From Arthrobacter sp. EM1 (lineage in GTDB: Bacteria; Actinomycetota; Actinomycetes; Actinomycetales; Micrococcaceae): a DNA stretch of 64,000 bases. The position numbers were made by a program, and so were the translations under genes. This document shows, piece after piece, positions 49,377-57,396 of the stretch; position 1 is the first letter of the stretch; the number at the start of each line of letters is the position of its first letter. The DNA lies in contig NZ_CP124836.1 in assembly GCF_029964055.1 (NCBI RefSeq), forward strand, positions 2,418,001-2,482,000, read 5' to 3'. Under the pieces are notes generated by a model that worked only from the letters and a program-made list of their open reading frames with translations, searched no databases and had not been told where the DNA came from.

Positions 49377-50111
49377 TTAGTCAGACGGCGGAATCACACC
49401 CAGGTATTCCGCGACGTTGGCGCGCGCGGCCGTGAGGGTGCCGGCGTCCGGGCAGGAGACGGAGATATAGACGGAGTTGCCGGCCTTGCTGAACAGCCGG
49501 GCGTAGACGGCGCTTGCCCGGGCTCCGGCCTTGGCCCCGCTTTCCAGCACGAGCATCTCAACACCGGGTGCGGGCTTATCCGGGTCTGCGCCCCATCGCA
49601 GGGTGACTGTCGTGAGATAGGACGGCAGGATACTCGGATCCAGATACCGGAAGAGCGCTTCGGTGGAGGCCTTGTCACTCCCGGCAACGGCCAGTACGCC
49701 CTGGTTCACCCGGGACTTGGCCGAGACCAGGCAGCCGTCCCCCTTAAGATATTCGCTGCCGCCGGCCACCTCCTGTTTGCCGGGCTTCCAGCCGGGGGCT
49801 TGGCCAAGCGCGTCGGAGAGCCGGACCGGCACGCCGGCAGCGAGGCTCTCCCCGGCGGCGAAGGGCATGTCCTTCGCCGCAACCGCGGCGGAGTCGTGGC
49901 CGGGGGTTACGGTGGGGGCGTCAACCGTGGGGGCAAGCGGCGTCGGCTTGGCAGCGGCGGGATCGGGCACGCCGACGCTGCAGCCCGCCAGGGCGGCCGT
50001 GACTGCGAGCGCCAGGAACGCGCGGCTCCCCCGCCGGCCCCGGTGGGCGCGACGGAGAGCGATGTTCCCGCCTGCCGCCGGCACGGGCCCCGTTTCGCCC
50101 TTACTGCCCAT
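49377..50111 (-). CDS. Secreted lipoprotein, unknown function
   Basis: The product has 244 residues. A basic N-terminus (RRAHRGRRGSR), the hydrophobic core AFLALAVTAALA and the lipobox ALAGC mark a lipoprotein signal, with the lipid Cys near residue 43. The mature part starts with a Pro/Thr/Ala linker and continues with a compact domain that has a Cys pair (GDGCLVSAKSRVNQGVL and VYISVSCPDAG) which could form a disulfide. I do not recognise the domain. ATG 50111 has GGAGG upstream. The longer open frame to 50231 adds unrelated sequence. Confidence 0.75.
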   Translation of the reverse strand: MGSKGETGPVPAAGGNIALRRAHRGRRGSRAFLALAVTAALAGCSVGVPDPAAAKPTPLAPTVDAPTVTPGHDSAAVAAKDMPFAAGESLAAGVPVRLSDALGQAPGWKPGKQEVAGGSEYLKGDGCLVSAKSRVNQGVLAVAGSDKASTEALFRYLDPSILPSYLTTVTLRWGADPDKPAPGVEMLVLESGAKAGARASAVYARLFSKAGNSVYISVSCPDAGTLTAARANVAEYLGVIPPSD

Positions 50112-50303
50112 GCCCAGCCTCCATGTCGCTGTGCCCGTTCCGCTTCCTGCCGGGCCTCCGCATGATTCTAGACTCTCGCGCTGGGCTCCCGGACCGGAGG
50201 CGGCGCCGGGTGCCGCCGGAACATTTGCCAAGCGCCGCTCCGTCGCGTTCCGCCGTTCCCGCGCCGCACCGCATTCACCGGCCCGCAGCTTGCCGCCCGC
50301 AGC

Positions 50304-51206
50304 CTAGGCGAGGACCCGGATGGCTCCAGGAACCACCTCGATGGTGAGCGGCAGCGGACCGATCCGCTCGCCGTCCGCGTAGGCCACCACGCCGTCCGCT
50401 GACAGCTCCACCGAGCGCACCCGGCGGATGTGCACGGCCGGATGCCCGAGATGGCCACCGGAAAAAACCTTCGGAAAAACCCTGAGCAGGCCTGCCCTGG
50501 ACAGCGGGCCGACGATAAAGAGGTCCAATAAGCCGTCATCGAGCACTGCGTCGGGCGTGACCTTCATGCCGCCGCCAATCGACTGGCCGTTGGCGACCGA
50601 AATCAGCATCGCCGCCTGCCGCCAGCGCGCGCCGTCGGCCGTCACTGTGTAGTTGATCGGGCGGAAGGAGGCCAGTTCGCGGAGCATGGCTAGGTTATAG
50701 CGGGCCTTGCCCCGCGGCCAACGCCAGGCATTGGCCCGTTCGTTGACGGCAGCGTCGAAGCCCGCGGACAACACCCCGGCAAACCAGCTGGACTTGCCGT
50801 CGGACCAGACGCGTCCGGCGTCAATCAGCCGCCCGCCGGTGGCCAGGGCCGCGAGCACCCGCTCGCAGGCGCCGGGGATGTTGTGTGCCGGCAGGCCGAG
50901 GGTCCGGGCCACGTCGTTGCCGGTGCCGGTCGGGACGATCCCCAGCGGGACAGTACCAAAGGGCAGGTCCGATCCGGCGAGCGCATTGATGCCGAGGTGG
51001 ACCATTCCGTCGCCGCCAACCATCACCAGGGCGTCCACCCCTGCGGCCAGTGCCTCGTCTACGATCCGTGCAAGTTCTTGGTAGCTGTCCCCGGAGAGGA
51101 CCACGACGTCGGCCCCGGCCGACCGGAAGCACGCGGCCGCCTCGTTGCCGGCGTCAACCCCGCGGCCGAAGGAGGCCGCGGGGTTAACGGCGACTGCGAT
51201 CATCAT
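50304..51206 (-). CDS. Diacylglycerol kinase-family lipid kinase (YegS/DgkB-like)
   Basis: The product has 300 residues. The catalytic domain starts at MMIAVAVNPAASFGRG and has the nucleotide motif VMVGGDGMVHLGIN and PTGTGNDVARTLGLP. A beta-sandwich second domain includes LSAGFDAAVNERAN and GMKVTPDAVLDDGLLDLFIV. DAGK_cat members phosphorylate diacylglycerol or related lipids at the membrane. The exact lipid is unknown. The first of two Met codons is used. It diverges from the J-domain gene by 125 bases. Confidence 0.92.
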   Translation of the reverse strand: MMIAVAVNPAASFGRGVDAGNEAAACFRSAGADVVVLSGDSYQELARIVDEALAAGVDALVMVGGDGMVHLGINALAGSDLPFGTVPLGIVPTGTGNDVARTLGLPAHNIPGACERVLAALATGGRLIDAGRVWSDGKSSWFAGVLSAGFDAAVNERANAWRWPRGKARYNLAMLRELASFRPINYTVTADGARWRQAAMLISVANGQSIGGGMKVTPDAVLDDGLLDLFIVGPLSRAGLLRVFPKVFSGGHLGHPAVHIRRVRSVELSADGVVAYADGERIGPLPLTIEVVPGAIRVLA

Positions 51207-51331
51207 GGGCTGAATTATGCCAGCCGTCGGGAACCAACCGTGCCCCTGCGCTCGTTCTTCCCCTTGCCGGTTAAACTGGCCAGGCCGGACGTCCAGGATG
51301 GGCTGGCACCATCGACCAAAAGGATCTTTGC

Positions 51332-52282
51332 TTGACGCAGGGCAACAGCTCGCATTACCAGGTGCTCCGGATTCCGGTCACGGCGACCGCTAAGGAAATC
51401 AAGGTGGCCTACCGCCGGGCCGCCCGCACCGCTCACCCCGACCACGGCGGCGACCCGGCAGCATTCCGGCGCGTCACCCTTGCCTACGAGACGCTGATCG
51501 ATGCGAAGAGCCGGGCCGACTACGACCGGTCGTACGGCAGCGGCGCCTTCGCGGGGCCGTCCCCTGATGAAGGAGCCCACTTTGACGCCCCGGCCGCCGG
51601 GAGCCGGACTTCGGCCAATGTTCGGCGCCCCAATACTCCCCGAAACACAGCGTCCGATGCCCCGGTCTTCGTGCCGCCGTTCGAGCAGTACGCCGGGTCC
51701 GGCGAGGTCCCGCTGATTCCGGCGAACGTGGCAAGCCAGCAGGCCCACGGGCTGCCCCGCAAACGGGGCATCTTTGGGGCCGAGGCCAGAATTCAGCGGG
51801 AAATGCGGACGGTTCAGCTCATCAGCAGGCAGATCCTCCCCGCTATCCCGGCCGCACGGCTGATTAACGGTTTGCAGTCCCCGGCGGACAACAGCCACAT
51901 CGACCACGTGGTGCTCTCCGGCTACCGCATGGCGATCATCGGCTCGATGCTGTTGCCGCCCGGGGCCTATGCCTGGAACGGCAGCGCCCTCACCCATGGC
52001 GGCCGGTCCATCGCACCACCCCAGCTGGCCCACGTGGTCCGCCGGATGCAGGACATCTTCCCGGAACTGAACGTCACCGGCTGGACCGTTATCCACAGCA
52101 CTGACGGCAACCTGCACGAGCCGGTCATCGACCGGCATCGCCGCTCCGAAGCGCATGAGACGGTGCAGGTGGTCAATGCTGCCGGGCTGGCACGGGGGCT
52201 CAAACAGTTCTTGAGTTCGGGGCCGGCTCCCAATACCGTCATCGTTCCGGTCCTTGCCCGGCTGCTGCGCGGCATGCACTAG
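51332..52282 (+). CDS. J-domain protein with a NERD-like C-terminal domain
   Basis: The product has 316 residues. A J-domain spans about 8-70: HYQVLRIPVTATAKEIKVAY, then the HPD motif (RTAHPDHGGD) and the fourth helix. A disordered linker (about 75-130) follows. The C-terminal half (about 155-316) contains HIDHVVLSGYRMAIIGSMLL and AYAWNGSALTHGG, spaced like the NERD nuclease-related domain, but the expected catalytic Asp/Lys strand reads IIGSM. Zinc-finger and client-binding domains of true DnaJ are absent. TTG 51332 is chosen because AAGGA lies seven bases upstream. It probably recruits Hsp70 to a specific client. trmL follows 21 bases downstream. Confidence 0.78.
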   Translation: MTQGNSSHYQVLRIPVTATAKEIKVAYRRAARTAHPDHGGDPAAFRRVTLAYETLIDAKSRADYDRSYGSGAFAGPSPDEGAHFDAPAAGSRTSANVRRPNTPRNTASDAPVFVPPFEQYAGSGEVPLIPANVASQQAHGLPRKRGIFGAEARIQREMRTVQLISRQILPAIPAARLINGLQSPADNSHIDHVVLSGYRMAIIGSMLLPPGAYAWNGSALTHGGRSIAPPQLAHVVRRMQDIFPELNVTGWTVIHSTDGNLHEPVIDRHRRSEAHETVQVVNAAGLARGLKQFLSSGPAPNTVIVPVLARLLRGMH

Positions 52283-52303
52283 CCGGCTCGCTAGGATGGA
52301 AGG

Positions 52304-52771
52304 GTGTTCCGCATCCTCTTTTATGCCCCAGAAATCCCCGGCAATACGGGCAATGCCATCAGGCTGGCCGCCATTACCGGTGCCGAGCTGCACCTGGTTG
52401 AGCCCCTCGGCTTTGATTTCTCCGACGCGAAGCTGCGCCGGGCCGGCCTCGACTACCACGACCTGGCGGTCGTGACCGTCCACCCGGACATGGAGGCCGC
52501 ATGGGCGGCCCTTGCACCGAAGCGGGTCTACGCCTTCACCTCCGACGGCGAGGCTTCCTACACGGACGTTAGCTACCGGCCCGGGGATGTACTGCTTTTC
52601 GGCCCGGAATCCGTGGGTCTGCCCGAGGACCTCAAACGCGACCACCATGTAACGTCACGTGTCCGGCTGCCGATGCTGCCGGCGCTGCGTTCGCTCAACC
52701 TCGCGAACGCAGCCTCGATCGCGGTCTATGAAGCCTGGCGCCAAAACGGGTTCGCCGGCGCCAGGCTGTAA
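52304..52771 (+). CDS. trmL: tRNA (cytidine(34)-2'-O)-methyltransferase TrmL
   Basis: The product has 155 residues, the usual size of this small SPOUT enzyme. Motifs: PEIPGNTGNAIRLAA near the N-terminus, LLFGPESVGLPED (about 97-109), and the trefoil-knot SAM site LPMLPALRSLNLANAASIAV. The family methylates the wobble ribose of tRNA-Leu isoacceptors. The start is GTG 52304. It is just downstream of the J-domain gene and ahead of the sigK promoter region. Confidence 0.93.
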   Translation: MFRILFYAPEIPGNTGNAIRLAAITGAELHLVEPLGFDFSDAKLRRAGLDYHDLAVVTVHPDMEAAWAALAPKRVYAFTSDGEASYTDVSYRPGDVLLFGPESVGLPEDLKRDHHVTSRVRLPMLPALRSLNLANAASIAVYEAWRQNGFAGARL

Positions 52772-52796
52772 CGACGCAACTTATTCCGACGCCCGC

Positions 52797-52823
52797 CCAT
52801 CCGGCCGGCCAGCGGCCCCGAAT
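52797..52823 (+). promoter_or_regulatory. Candidate SigK-dependent promoter of sigK-rskA
   Basis: CCATCC (52797-52802) and CCGAAT (52818-52823), 15 bases apart, are the two boxes described for mycobacterial SigK promoters. They lie about 180 bases before sigK, on its strand, as expected for an autoregulated ECF factor. Confidence 0.6.
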
Positions 52824-53003
52824 CACTTCTGAAGCCCGGTTAAACCAAGAGGCGCAGGAAGCGTGGAAAGGAGCGAGGAACGGCAGGTGACAACTACTTT
52901 GCAGGTGGACAGACATCCCGCCCGGCGCGCTGTGAGAGACCACGCCCCGGAAAGATCCCGGCCTGGCCCGCGATTGGCGGCAGGCACCTTATGCTTGAAG
53001 GTG

Positions 53004-53609
53004 ATGGAAACTCCCAACGCCCCGAACCCCGAAGCTGCTGCTCCTTCTGGCACTCCGGCCGACGTGAACCGCCGGCTCGGCGCACTCCTGGCGCAGGTTG
53101 CACACGGTGACCAGGCAGCTTTCGCTGAGTTCTACCAGCTCACGTCCCGGCGTGTCTTTGGCATGGCCCGGCGCGTACTGATCGATGTTGAACTCAGTGA
53201 AGACACCACCCAGGAGGTTTTCCTCCAGGTCTGGCAGAACGCCTCTAAGTTTAATCCTTCGGCGGGCACCCCGCTGGCCTGGCTGATGACGATTTCGCAC
53301 CGACGGGCCGTGGATAAGGTCCGATCGTCCCAGTCCTCAACTGACCGGGAAGCCAAATACGGCGCCAGCAGCCAGGATATCGATCATGATTCGGTCTCTG
53401 ACGAGGTCGGCAGCCGGCTTGAGGCCGAGGCAGTGGTCCGATGCCTGGAGACGCTGACCGACACACAACAGGAGTCCGTACGGCTTGCCTACTATGGCGG
53501 GCTCACGTACCGGGAAGTCGCAGAGAAGCTCAATGCTGCGGTGCCTACCATCAAGTCCCGCATCCGCGACGGACTAATCCGACTGAAAACCTGTCTGGGG
53601 GTGAGTTGA
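53004..53609 (+). CDS. sigK: ECF sigma factor SigK
   Basis: The product has 201 residues. Region 2 (about 30-100) includes AAFAEFYQLTSRRVFGMARR and EDTTQEVFLQVWQNASKF. Region 4 (about 140-195) includes LTDTQQESVRLAYYGGLTYR and VPTIKSRIRDGLIRLKTCL. It is close to mycobacterial SigK, including LAWLMTISHRRAVDKVR. ATG 53004 gives a normal family N-terminus. The frame is open back to 52863 (GTG), so a longer form cannot be excluded. One base separates it from rskA, which encodes its membrane anti-sigma factor. In M. tuberculosis the pair responds to redox state and controls mpt70/mpt83. Confidence 0.93.
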   Translation: METPNAPNPEAAAPSGTPADVNRRLGALLAQVAHGDQAAFAEFYQLTSRRVFGMARRVLIDVELSEDTTQEVFLQVWQNASKFNPSAGTPLAWLMTISHRRAVDKVRSSQSSTDREAKYGASSQDIDHDSVSDEVGSRLEAEAVVRCLETLTDTQQESVRLAYYGGLTYREVAEKLNAAVPTIKSRIRDGLIRLKTCLGVS

Positions 53610-53610
53610 G

Positions 53611-54501
53611 ATGACCGACATAAATCCACGCCACAACGGCCGCGTCACTGGCGGCTTTGCCGCCGATATCGCCACCGATCTTGCTTCGGGGCGTGCGGCT
53701 GACCTCGCCGAGGTGTATGCCTTGGACGCCATTACCGACGCCGAACGTGCCGCCATCGAGGCTCACCTCGCCTCGGCTCCACAGCCCGAGCGGGCCGCCT
53801 TTGACGAACGCGTCCGGCAGGCACGGGAGACACTTGCCGTCAGCTTTGCTGCGGAGGAAGAACCTCCGCAGGGCCTGCTGGACCGCATCATGGCCAACCT
53901 GCCGGGTCAAGAAATCGGGGCGCCGCCGGAGCCGCACCAGGGGCGCGGGCCGTCTGCTGTGCCTCCGGTGGTGAGCCGGCCCGTCCGCGACTCCGCAGCG
54001 CCCGCCATCGGCGACGAACTCGGCGCCGCCCGCAAGCGCCGGGAGGAGAGGCGCCGTCCGCAAGGGATGCGCAACTGGCTCGTCGGCGTCGCGGCCGCAG
54101 CCGTAATCGCCATGGGTGGAGTCGGCGTCGGGGCCTACGTCGCGAACCAGAACGATCCAATGAATCAGGTCCTTCAGGCCGGCGATGTCCGTCAGGAGAC
54201 AATCGATGTCGTTGGCGGCGGCACGGCGACGGTGTCGGTCTCCAGCTCGAAGGATGCGATCGTCGTGAGGATGAACGACGTCCCGGCACCGCCGGCGGGC
54301 AAGGTCTACCAGATGTGGCTGATCCCCAAGGACGGATCGGCTCCGGTATCCCAGGGCTTGATGAATGCCGAAGCCCTGTCCAAGCCTGCAGTGGTCAAGG
54401 GCATCAGCACCGCCGCAGCTCTCGGCATCACCGTGGAACCGGCCGGTGGCTCGTCTAAACCGACTATGCCCACCGTGGCGGCCGCCCCGCTGGGAGCATA
54501 G
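53611..54501 (+). CDS. rskA: Anti-sigma-K factor RskA
   Basis: The product has 296 residues. The N-terminal cytoplasmic anti-sigma region has DLAEVYALDAITDAERAAIE and the ZAS-like helices, without the His/Cys zinc ligands. A Pro-rich linker, one membrane helix (NWLVGVAAAAVIAMGGVGVG, about 152-171), and an extracytoplasmic RskA domain follow (VVRMNDVPAPPAGKVYQMWL, then AALGITVEPAGGS). It holds SigK at the membrane until proteolysis. The gene is one base downstream of sigK and is followed by a terminator. Confidence 0.92.
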   Translation: MTDINPRHNGRVTGGFAADIATDLASGRAADLAEVYALDAITDAERAAIEAHLASAPQPERAAFDERVRQARETLAVSFAAEEEPPQGLLDRIMANLPGQEIGAPPEPHQGRGPSAVPPVVSRPVRDSAAPAIGDELGAARKRREERRRPQGMRNWLVGVAAAAVIAMGGVGVGAYVANQNDPMNQVLQAGDVRQETIDVVGGGTATVSVSSSKDAIVVRMNDVPAPPAGKVYQMWLIPKDGSAPVSQGLMNAEALSKPAVVKGISTAAALGITVEPAGGSSKPTMPTVAAAPLGA

Positions 54502-54522
54502 CGTCAGGACCAGATACCACAA

Positions 54523-54575
54523 AGCCGCGCAGGCCTTGTCCCTTTAGACAGGGATCAAGGCCTGGGCGGCTTTTT
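54523..54575 (+). terminator. Terminator of sigK-rskA
   Basis: A long stem (AGCCGC, CAGGCCTTG and TCCCT pairing with AGGGA, CAAGGCCTG and GCGGCT, small bulges, loop TTAGAC) is followed by TTTTT on the plus strand. It may also serve the convergent side partly. Confidence 0.85.
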
Positions 54576-54596
54576 GTTCGCGCAGCTCAGGTCAGA

Positions 54597-55376
54597 CTAG
54601 AACCCGGCGATGGTCCCTGGCCCGTTGATTGCAACGACGTGGAACGCCTCCGCGCTGCGGCCGGCCGGGAACCCGCCGCGTTCCGCTGTCCGGAGCATGA
54701 GCCCACGGACGGTGCGGTCCATGGCCTCGATGTCGGGGTGCTGACTGACGTGGATATGGATGGCGGCGAGTTTGTCCTCCACCTGTTCCGTCACATCCAC
54801 AACGTGGTTTTCACGTTCCGCAGGCCCGGCGAAAAGCCACAGCCACGGCAACTTATAGGCCGGAAGTCCGGCCTCGGCCAGCTCCGGATACGCAAACGGG
54901 TTCTCCAACGCCGGATACACCGCCCGGGTCACCGCCTCCCCCACCGCCAGGTGGTCGGGGTGGCTCTTCTGGATCCTGGTCCAATTCCGTTCCGGATGCA
55001 TCGAGAGCACAACGTCGGGCCGGATCTGGCGGATCAGCCGAACCACCTCGCGGATCACGTCGTGGGTGGGCTCGAGGTACCCGTCGCGCTCGTGCAGATA
55101 GTAAATGTCACTCACCCCGACCAGGGCAGCGGCACGGCGTTGTTCCTCATTCCGCAGCCGGACGATCTCGTCCCTCTCTCCGGGGTCAAAGCCGCCCGCG
55201 TCGCCGTCGGTCATGATGCAGTAGCTGACGTCTATGCCGGAAGCGGTCCAGGCCGCTACGGTGCCGGCGGCACCGAAATCGATGTCGTCCGGGTGGGCGG
55301 CGAAGCACAGCACCCGTTCGATCCGTTCGTGCTCCGAATCAAACGGGCTTGGCGCCGAGGGGCTAAGGGTGTCCAA
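54597..55376 (-). CDS. PIG-L family deacetylase
   Basis: The product has 259 residues. The metal motif AAHPDD (27-31) and SHPDHLAVG (about 138-146) are the MshB/Mca/PIG-L zinc ligands. Other family regions are GDAGGFDPGERDEIVRLRN and YYLHERDGYLEP. It is probably an N-deacetylase acting on a GlcNAc-type compound or conjugate. MshB (mycothiol synthesis), Mca (detoxification) and other substrates are all possible; the sequence alone does not decide. It is four bases downstream of etfA, so it may be transcribed with the etf genes. Confidence 0.85.
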   Translation of the reverse strand: MDTLSPSAPSPFDSEHERIERVLCFAAHPDDIDFGAAGTVAAWTASGIDVSYCIMTDGDAGGFDPGERDEIVRLRNEEQRRAAALVGVSDIYYLHERDGYLEPTHDVIREVVRLIRQIRPDVVLSMHPERNWTRIQKSHPDHLAVGEAVTRAVYPALENPFAYPELAEAGLPAYKLPWLWLFAGPAERENHVVDVTEQVEDKLAAIHIHVSQHPDIEAMDRTVRGLMLRTAERGGFPAGRSAEAFHVVAINGPGTIAGF

Positions 55377-55380
55377 CGGG

Positions 55381-56334
55381 TCAGCCCCGGCGCTTCTTGA
55401 TTTCTTCGGTGGCCTGCGGCAGGACTGTAAAAAGGTCCCCCACGATGCCGAAGTCGGCGATCTCGAAGATGGGCGATTCAGCGTCCTTGTTCACGGCCAC
55501 GATCACTGTGGCAGTCTGCATGCCGGCCTTCTGCTGGATAGCCCCGGAGATGCCTGCGGAGATGTACAGCTGGGGCGAAACGGTCTTGCCGGTCTGGCCG
55601 ATCTGCGCGTCGTGGCCGATCCAGCCTGCGTCAGTTGCGGCGCGGGAAGCGCCGATGGCAGCACCGAGGGCATCGGCGAGGTCTTCGACCGGGCCAAAGT
55701 TGCCGTCAACGCCGCGGCCGCCGGCCACAACGATCCGCGCCTCGGTGAGCTCCGGACGGCCGCTGGCGGCCTTCTCGTTGCGGGCCGTAATCCTGGCCGA
55801 CGCCGCGGGGGCAGTCTCCGGTACCTCGACGGTGACGGTGGCCGGCGCCGTGCCGGTGACGGCAGGCTCCGGCGTGATGCTGTTGGCTTTGACGGTCAGG
55901 ACAGCGACCGGCGTCGTGGCCTTCGCTGTGGTGATGTAGGAACCGGCCAGCACGGACTTGTGCGCGGTTCCGTCAGCGTCCACGGCGACGACGTCGGTGA
56001 TGACTCCGGCGCCCAGCTTGATGCCGAGCCTCGCAGCGATTTCTCTGGCTTCCGCCGAGTTCTCGGTCAAGACGACGGTGGCATCGGCGGCGTGGACCGC
56101 GGCTGCCAGGTAGGAGGCCTTGGGGCCGACGAGGTAGTCGTCGAGGTCCGCTGCGGACGGCCGGTACAGCATTTGGGCGCCATAGGCTCCCAGGGTTGCT
56201 GCGACGTCGTCGTGAAGTTCCCCGATGAGGGCGACCGCCGGCTCCCCAAGGTACCGGGCAATGGTGAGCAGCTCCAGGCTGGCCTTCTTCAGGGCCTGGC
56301 CGGGGTTGTCAATGAATACGAGTACTTTTGCCAT
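55381..56334 (-). CDS. etfA: Electron transfer flavoprotein alpha subunit
   Basis: The product has 317 residues. The C-terminal FAD domain is unmistakable: GQTGKTVSPQLYISAGISGA, then IQQKAGMQTATVIVAVNKD, then FEIADFGIVGDLF. The N-terminal domain pairs with EtfB. The ETF heterodimer takes electrons from acyl-CoA and other flavin dehydrogenases. It is 14 bases downstream of etfB, an operon conserved across actinobacteria (fixA/fixB in M. tuberculosis). Confidence 0.96.
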   Translation of the reverse strand: MAKVLVFIDNPGQALKKASLELLTIARYLGEPAVALIGELHDDVAATLGAYGAQMLYRPSAADLDDYLVGPKASYLAAAVHAADATVVLTENSAEAREIAARLGIKLGAGVITDVVAVDADGTAHKSVLAGSYITTAKATTPVAVLTVKANSITPEPAVTGTAPATVTVEVPETAPAASARITARNEKAASGRPELTEARIVVAGGRGVDGNFGPVEDLADALGAAIGASRAATDAGWIGHDAQIGQTGKTVSPQLYISAGISGAIQQKAGMQTATVIVAVNKDAESPIFEIADFGIVGDLFTVLPQATEEIKKRRG

Positions 56335-56348
56335 GTCTGGGAATCCCC

Positions 56349-57149
56349 TTAGAGCAGCTTCTGGGCGGCCAGGAACTCGACCAGCTTGATGCCGGCATCG
56401 CCCTCGTCGGTGATGATGGTGCCGGCGGTGCGCGCCGGGCGTGCCTCGGCGGATTCGACGGCGGTCCAGGAACCTGACCGTCCGACGTGCGCCGGGTCGA
56501 CGCCGATGTCGGCAAGGCTCAACGTGGTGATGGTTTTCTTCTTGGCGGCCATAATGCCCTTGAAATTCGGGTACCGGGGGTCATTGATCTGGTCCGTGAC
56601 CGAGACGAGGGCGGGCAGCGTTGCCTCGACGGTGTCGGCGTGGGCATCGCCGTCGCGGCGGGCGGTGAGCGTGGCGCCGTCGAGTTCCAGCGAGGACGCG
56701 AAGGTGACCTGCGGCAGGTCCAGGCGTTCCGCGAGCTGGGCCGGGACCAGGGAGGTCTCGCCGTCGGTGGAGGCCATGCCAGTGAGGATAAGGTCCGCCG
56801 GGGTGTCCGCGCCAAGGTGGCGGATGGCGGCGGCCAGCGCAAGCGAGGTGGCCGCGGCGTCGGAACCGGCCAGAGCGTCGTCGCTGAGGTGGACGCCTTC
56901 GCTGGCACCAATCTGCAGGGACTTCTTCACCGCGTTGACGGCACCGGCAGGGCCCATACTCAGTGCGATGACCCTGTTGCCGGCCGCTTCCCCGCCGCGG
57001 GCCTCGATCAGCTGGAGTGCGGCTTCGAGGGCGTACTCATCAAGTTCGGACAGGATGCTCTCGGAGCGGTCTGTTGTGTTGCCCGCTCCGGTGAGGTGCC
57101 GGTCGAACTGTGCGTCCGGGACGTGCTTGACCAGCACGATGATCTTCAA
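56349..57149 (-). CDS. etfB: Electron transfer flavoprotein beta subunit
   Basis: The product has 266 residues: the AMP-binding ETF-beta fold with KIIVLVKHVPDAQFDR at the N-terminus, ESILSELDEYALEAALQLIE, and the signature VSVTDQINDPRYPNFKGIMA. I chose TTG 57149 because GGAAG stands just upstream and the protein then begins MKIIVLVKHVP like its relatives. A GTG at 57161 would add four residues but has no ribosome site. It leads etfB-etfA and follows a hairpin after the htrA-type gene. Confidence 0.95.
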   Translation of the reverse strand: MKIIVLVKHVPDAQFDRHLTGAGNTTDRSESILSELDEYALEAALQLIEARGGEAAGNRVIALSMGPAGAVNAVKKSLQIGASEGVHLSDDALAGSDAAATSLALAAAIRHLGADTPADLILTGMASTDGETSLVPAQLAERLDLPQVTFASSLELDGATLTARRDGDAHADTVEATLPALVSVTDQINDPRYPNFKGIMAAKKKTITTLSLADIGVDPAHVGRSGSWTAVESAEARPARTAGTIITDEGDAGIKLVEFLAAQKLL

Positions 57150-57335
57150 TGTCTCTTCCACTGTGTTTACAGCAGCCTTCCATGCGGGTGGACAGCCAGC
57201 CGGGTGGGGTCGTGGCCACGGAACGCCCGGGGAGCCGGGTTTCTCCTAGCTAACCATATCGGCGAGCACGGACGCGGCCCGGTTAAGGCCTGTGTCAGGG
57301 CTGCGGGCGTCCCCGCGGCAGTGCCGTGCACAGCC

Positions 57336-57375
57336 AGAGGGCCGGGCGGCACCTGACGGCGCCTCCCGGCCCTCT
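57336..57375 (-). terminator. Hairpin downstream of the HtrA-type protease gene
   Basis: AGAGGGCCGGG and CCCGGCCCTCT pair perfectly over 11 bases around an 18-base interior. It lies 22 bases past the stop. There is no T-tract, so it may be a stabilising 3' structure as much as a terminator. Confidence 0.5.
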
Positions 57376-57396
57376 ACCTGGCCGAGCGAACCGTTC

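Noticed and set aside
51215-52648. A 477-codon minus-strand frame opposite the J-domain and trmL genes
   Set aside because: It is antisense to two supported genes and lacks domains or a start signal.
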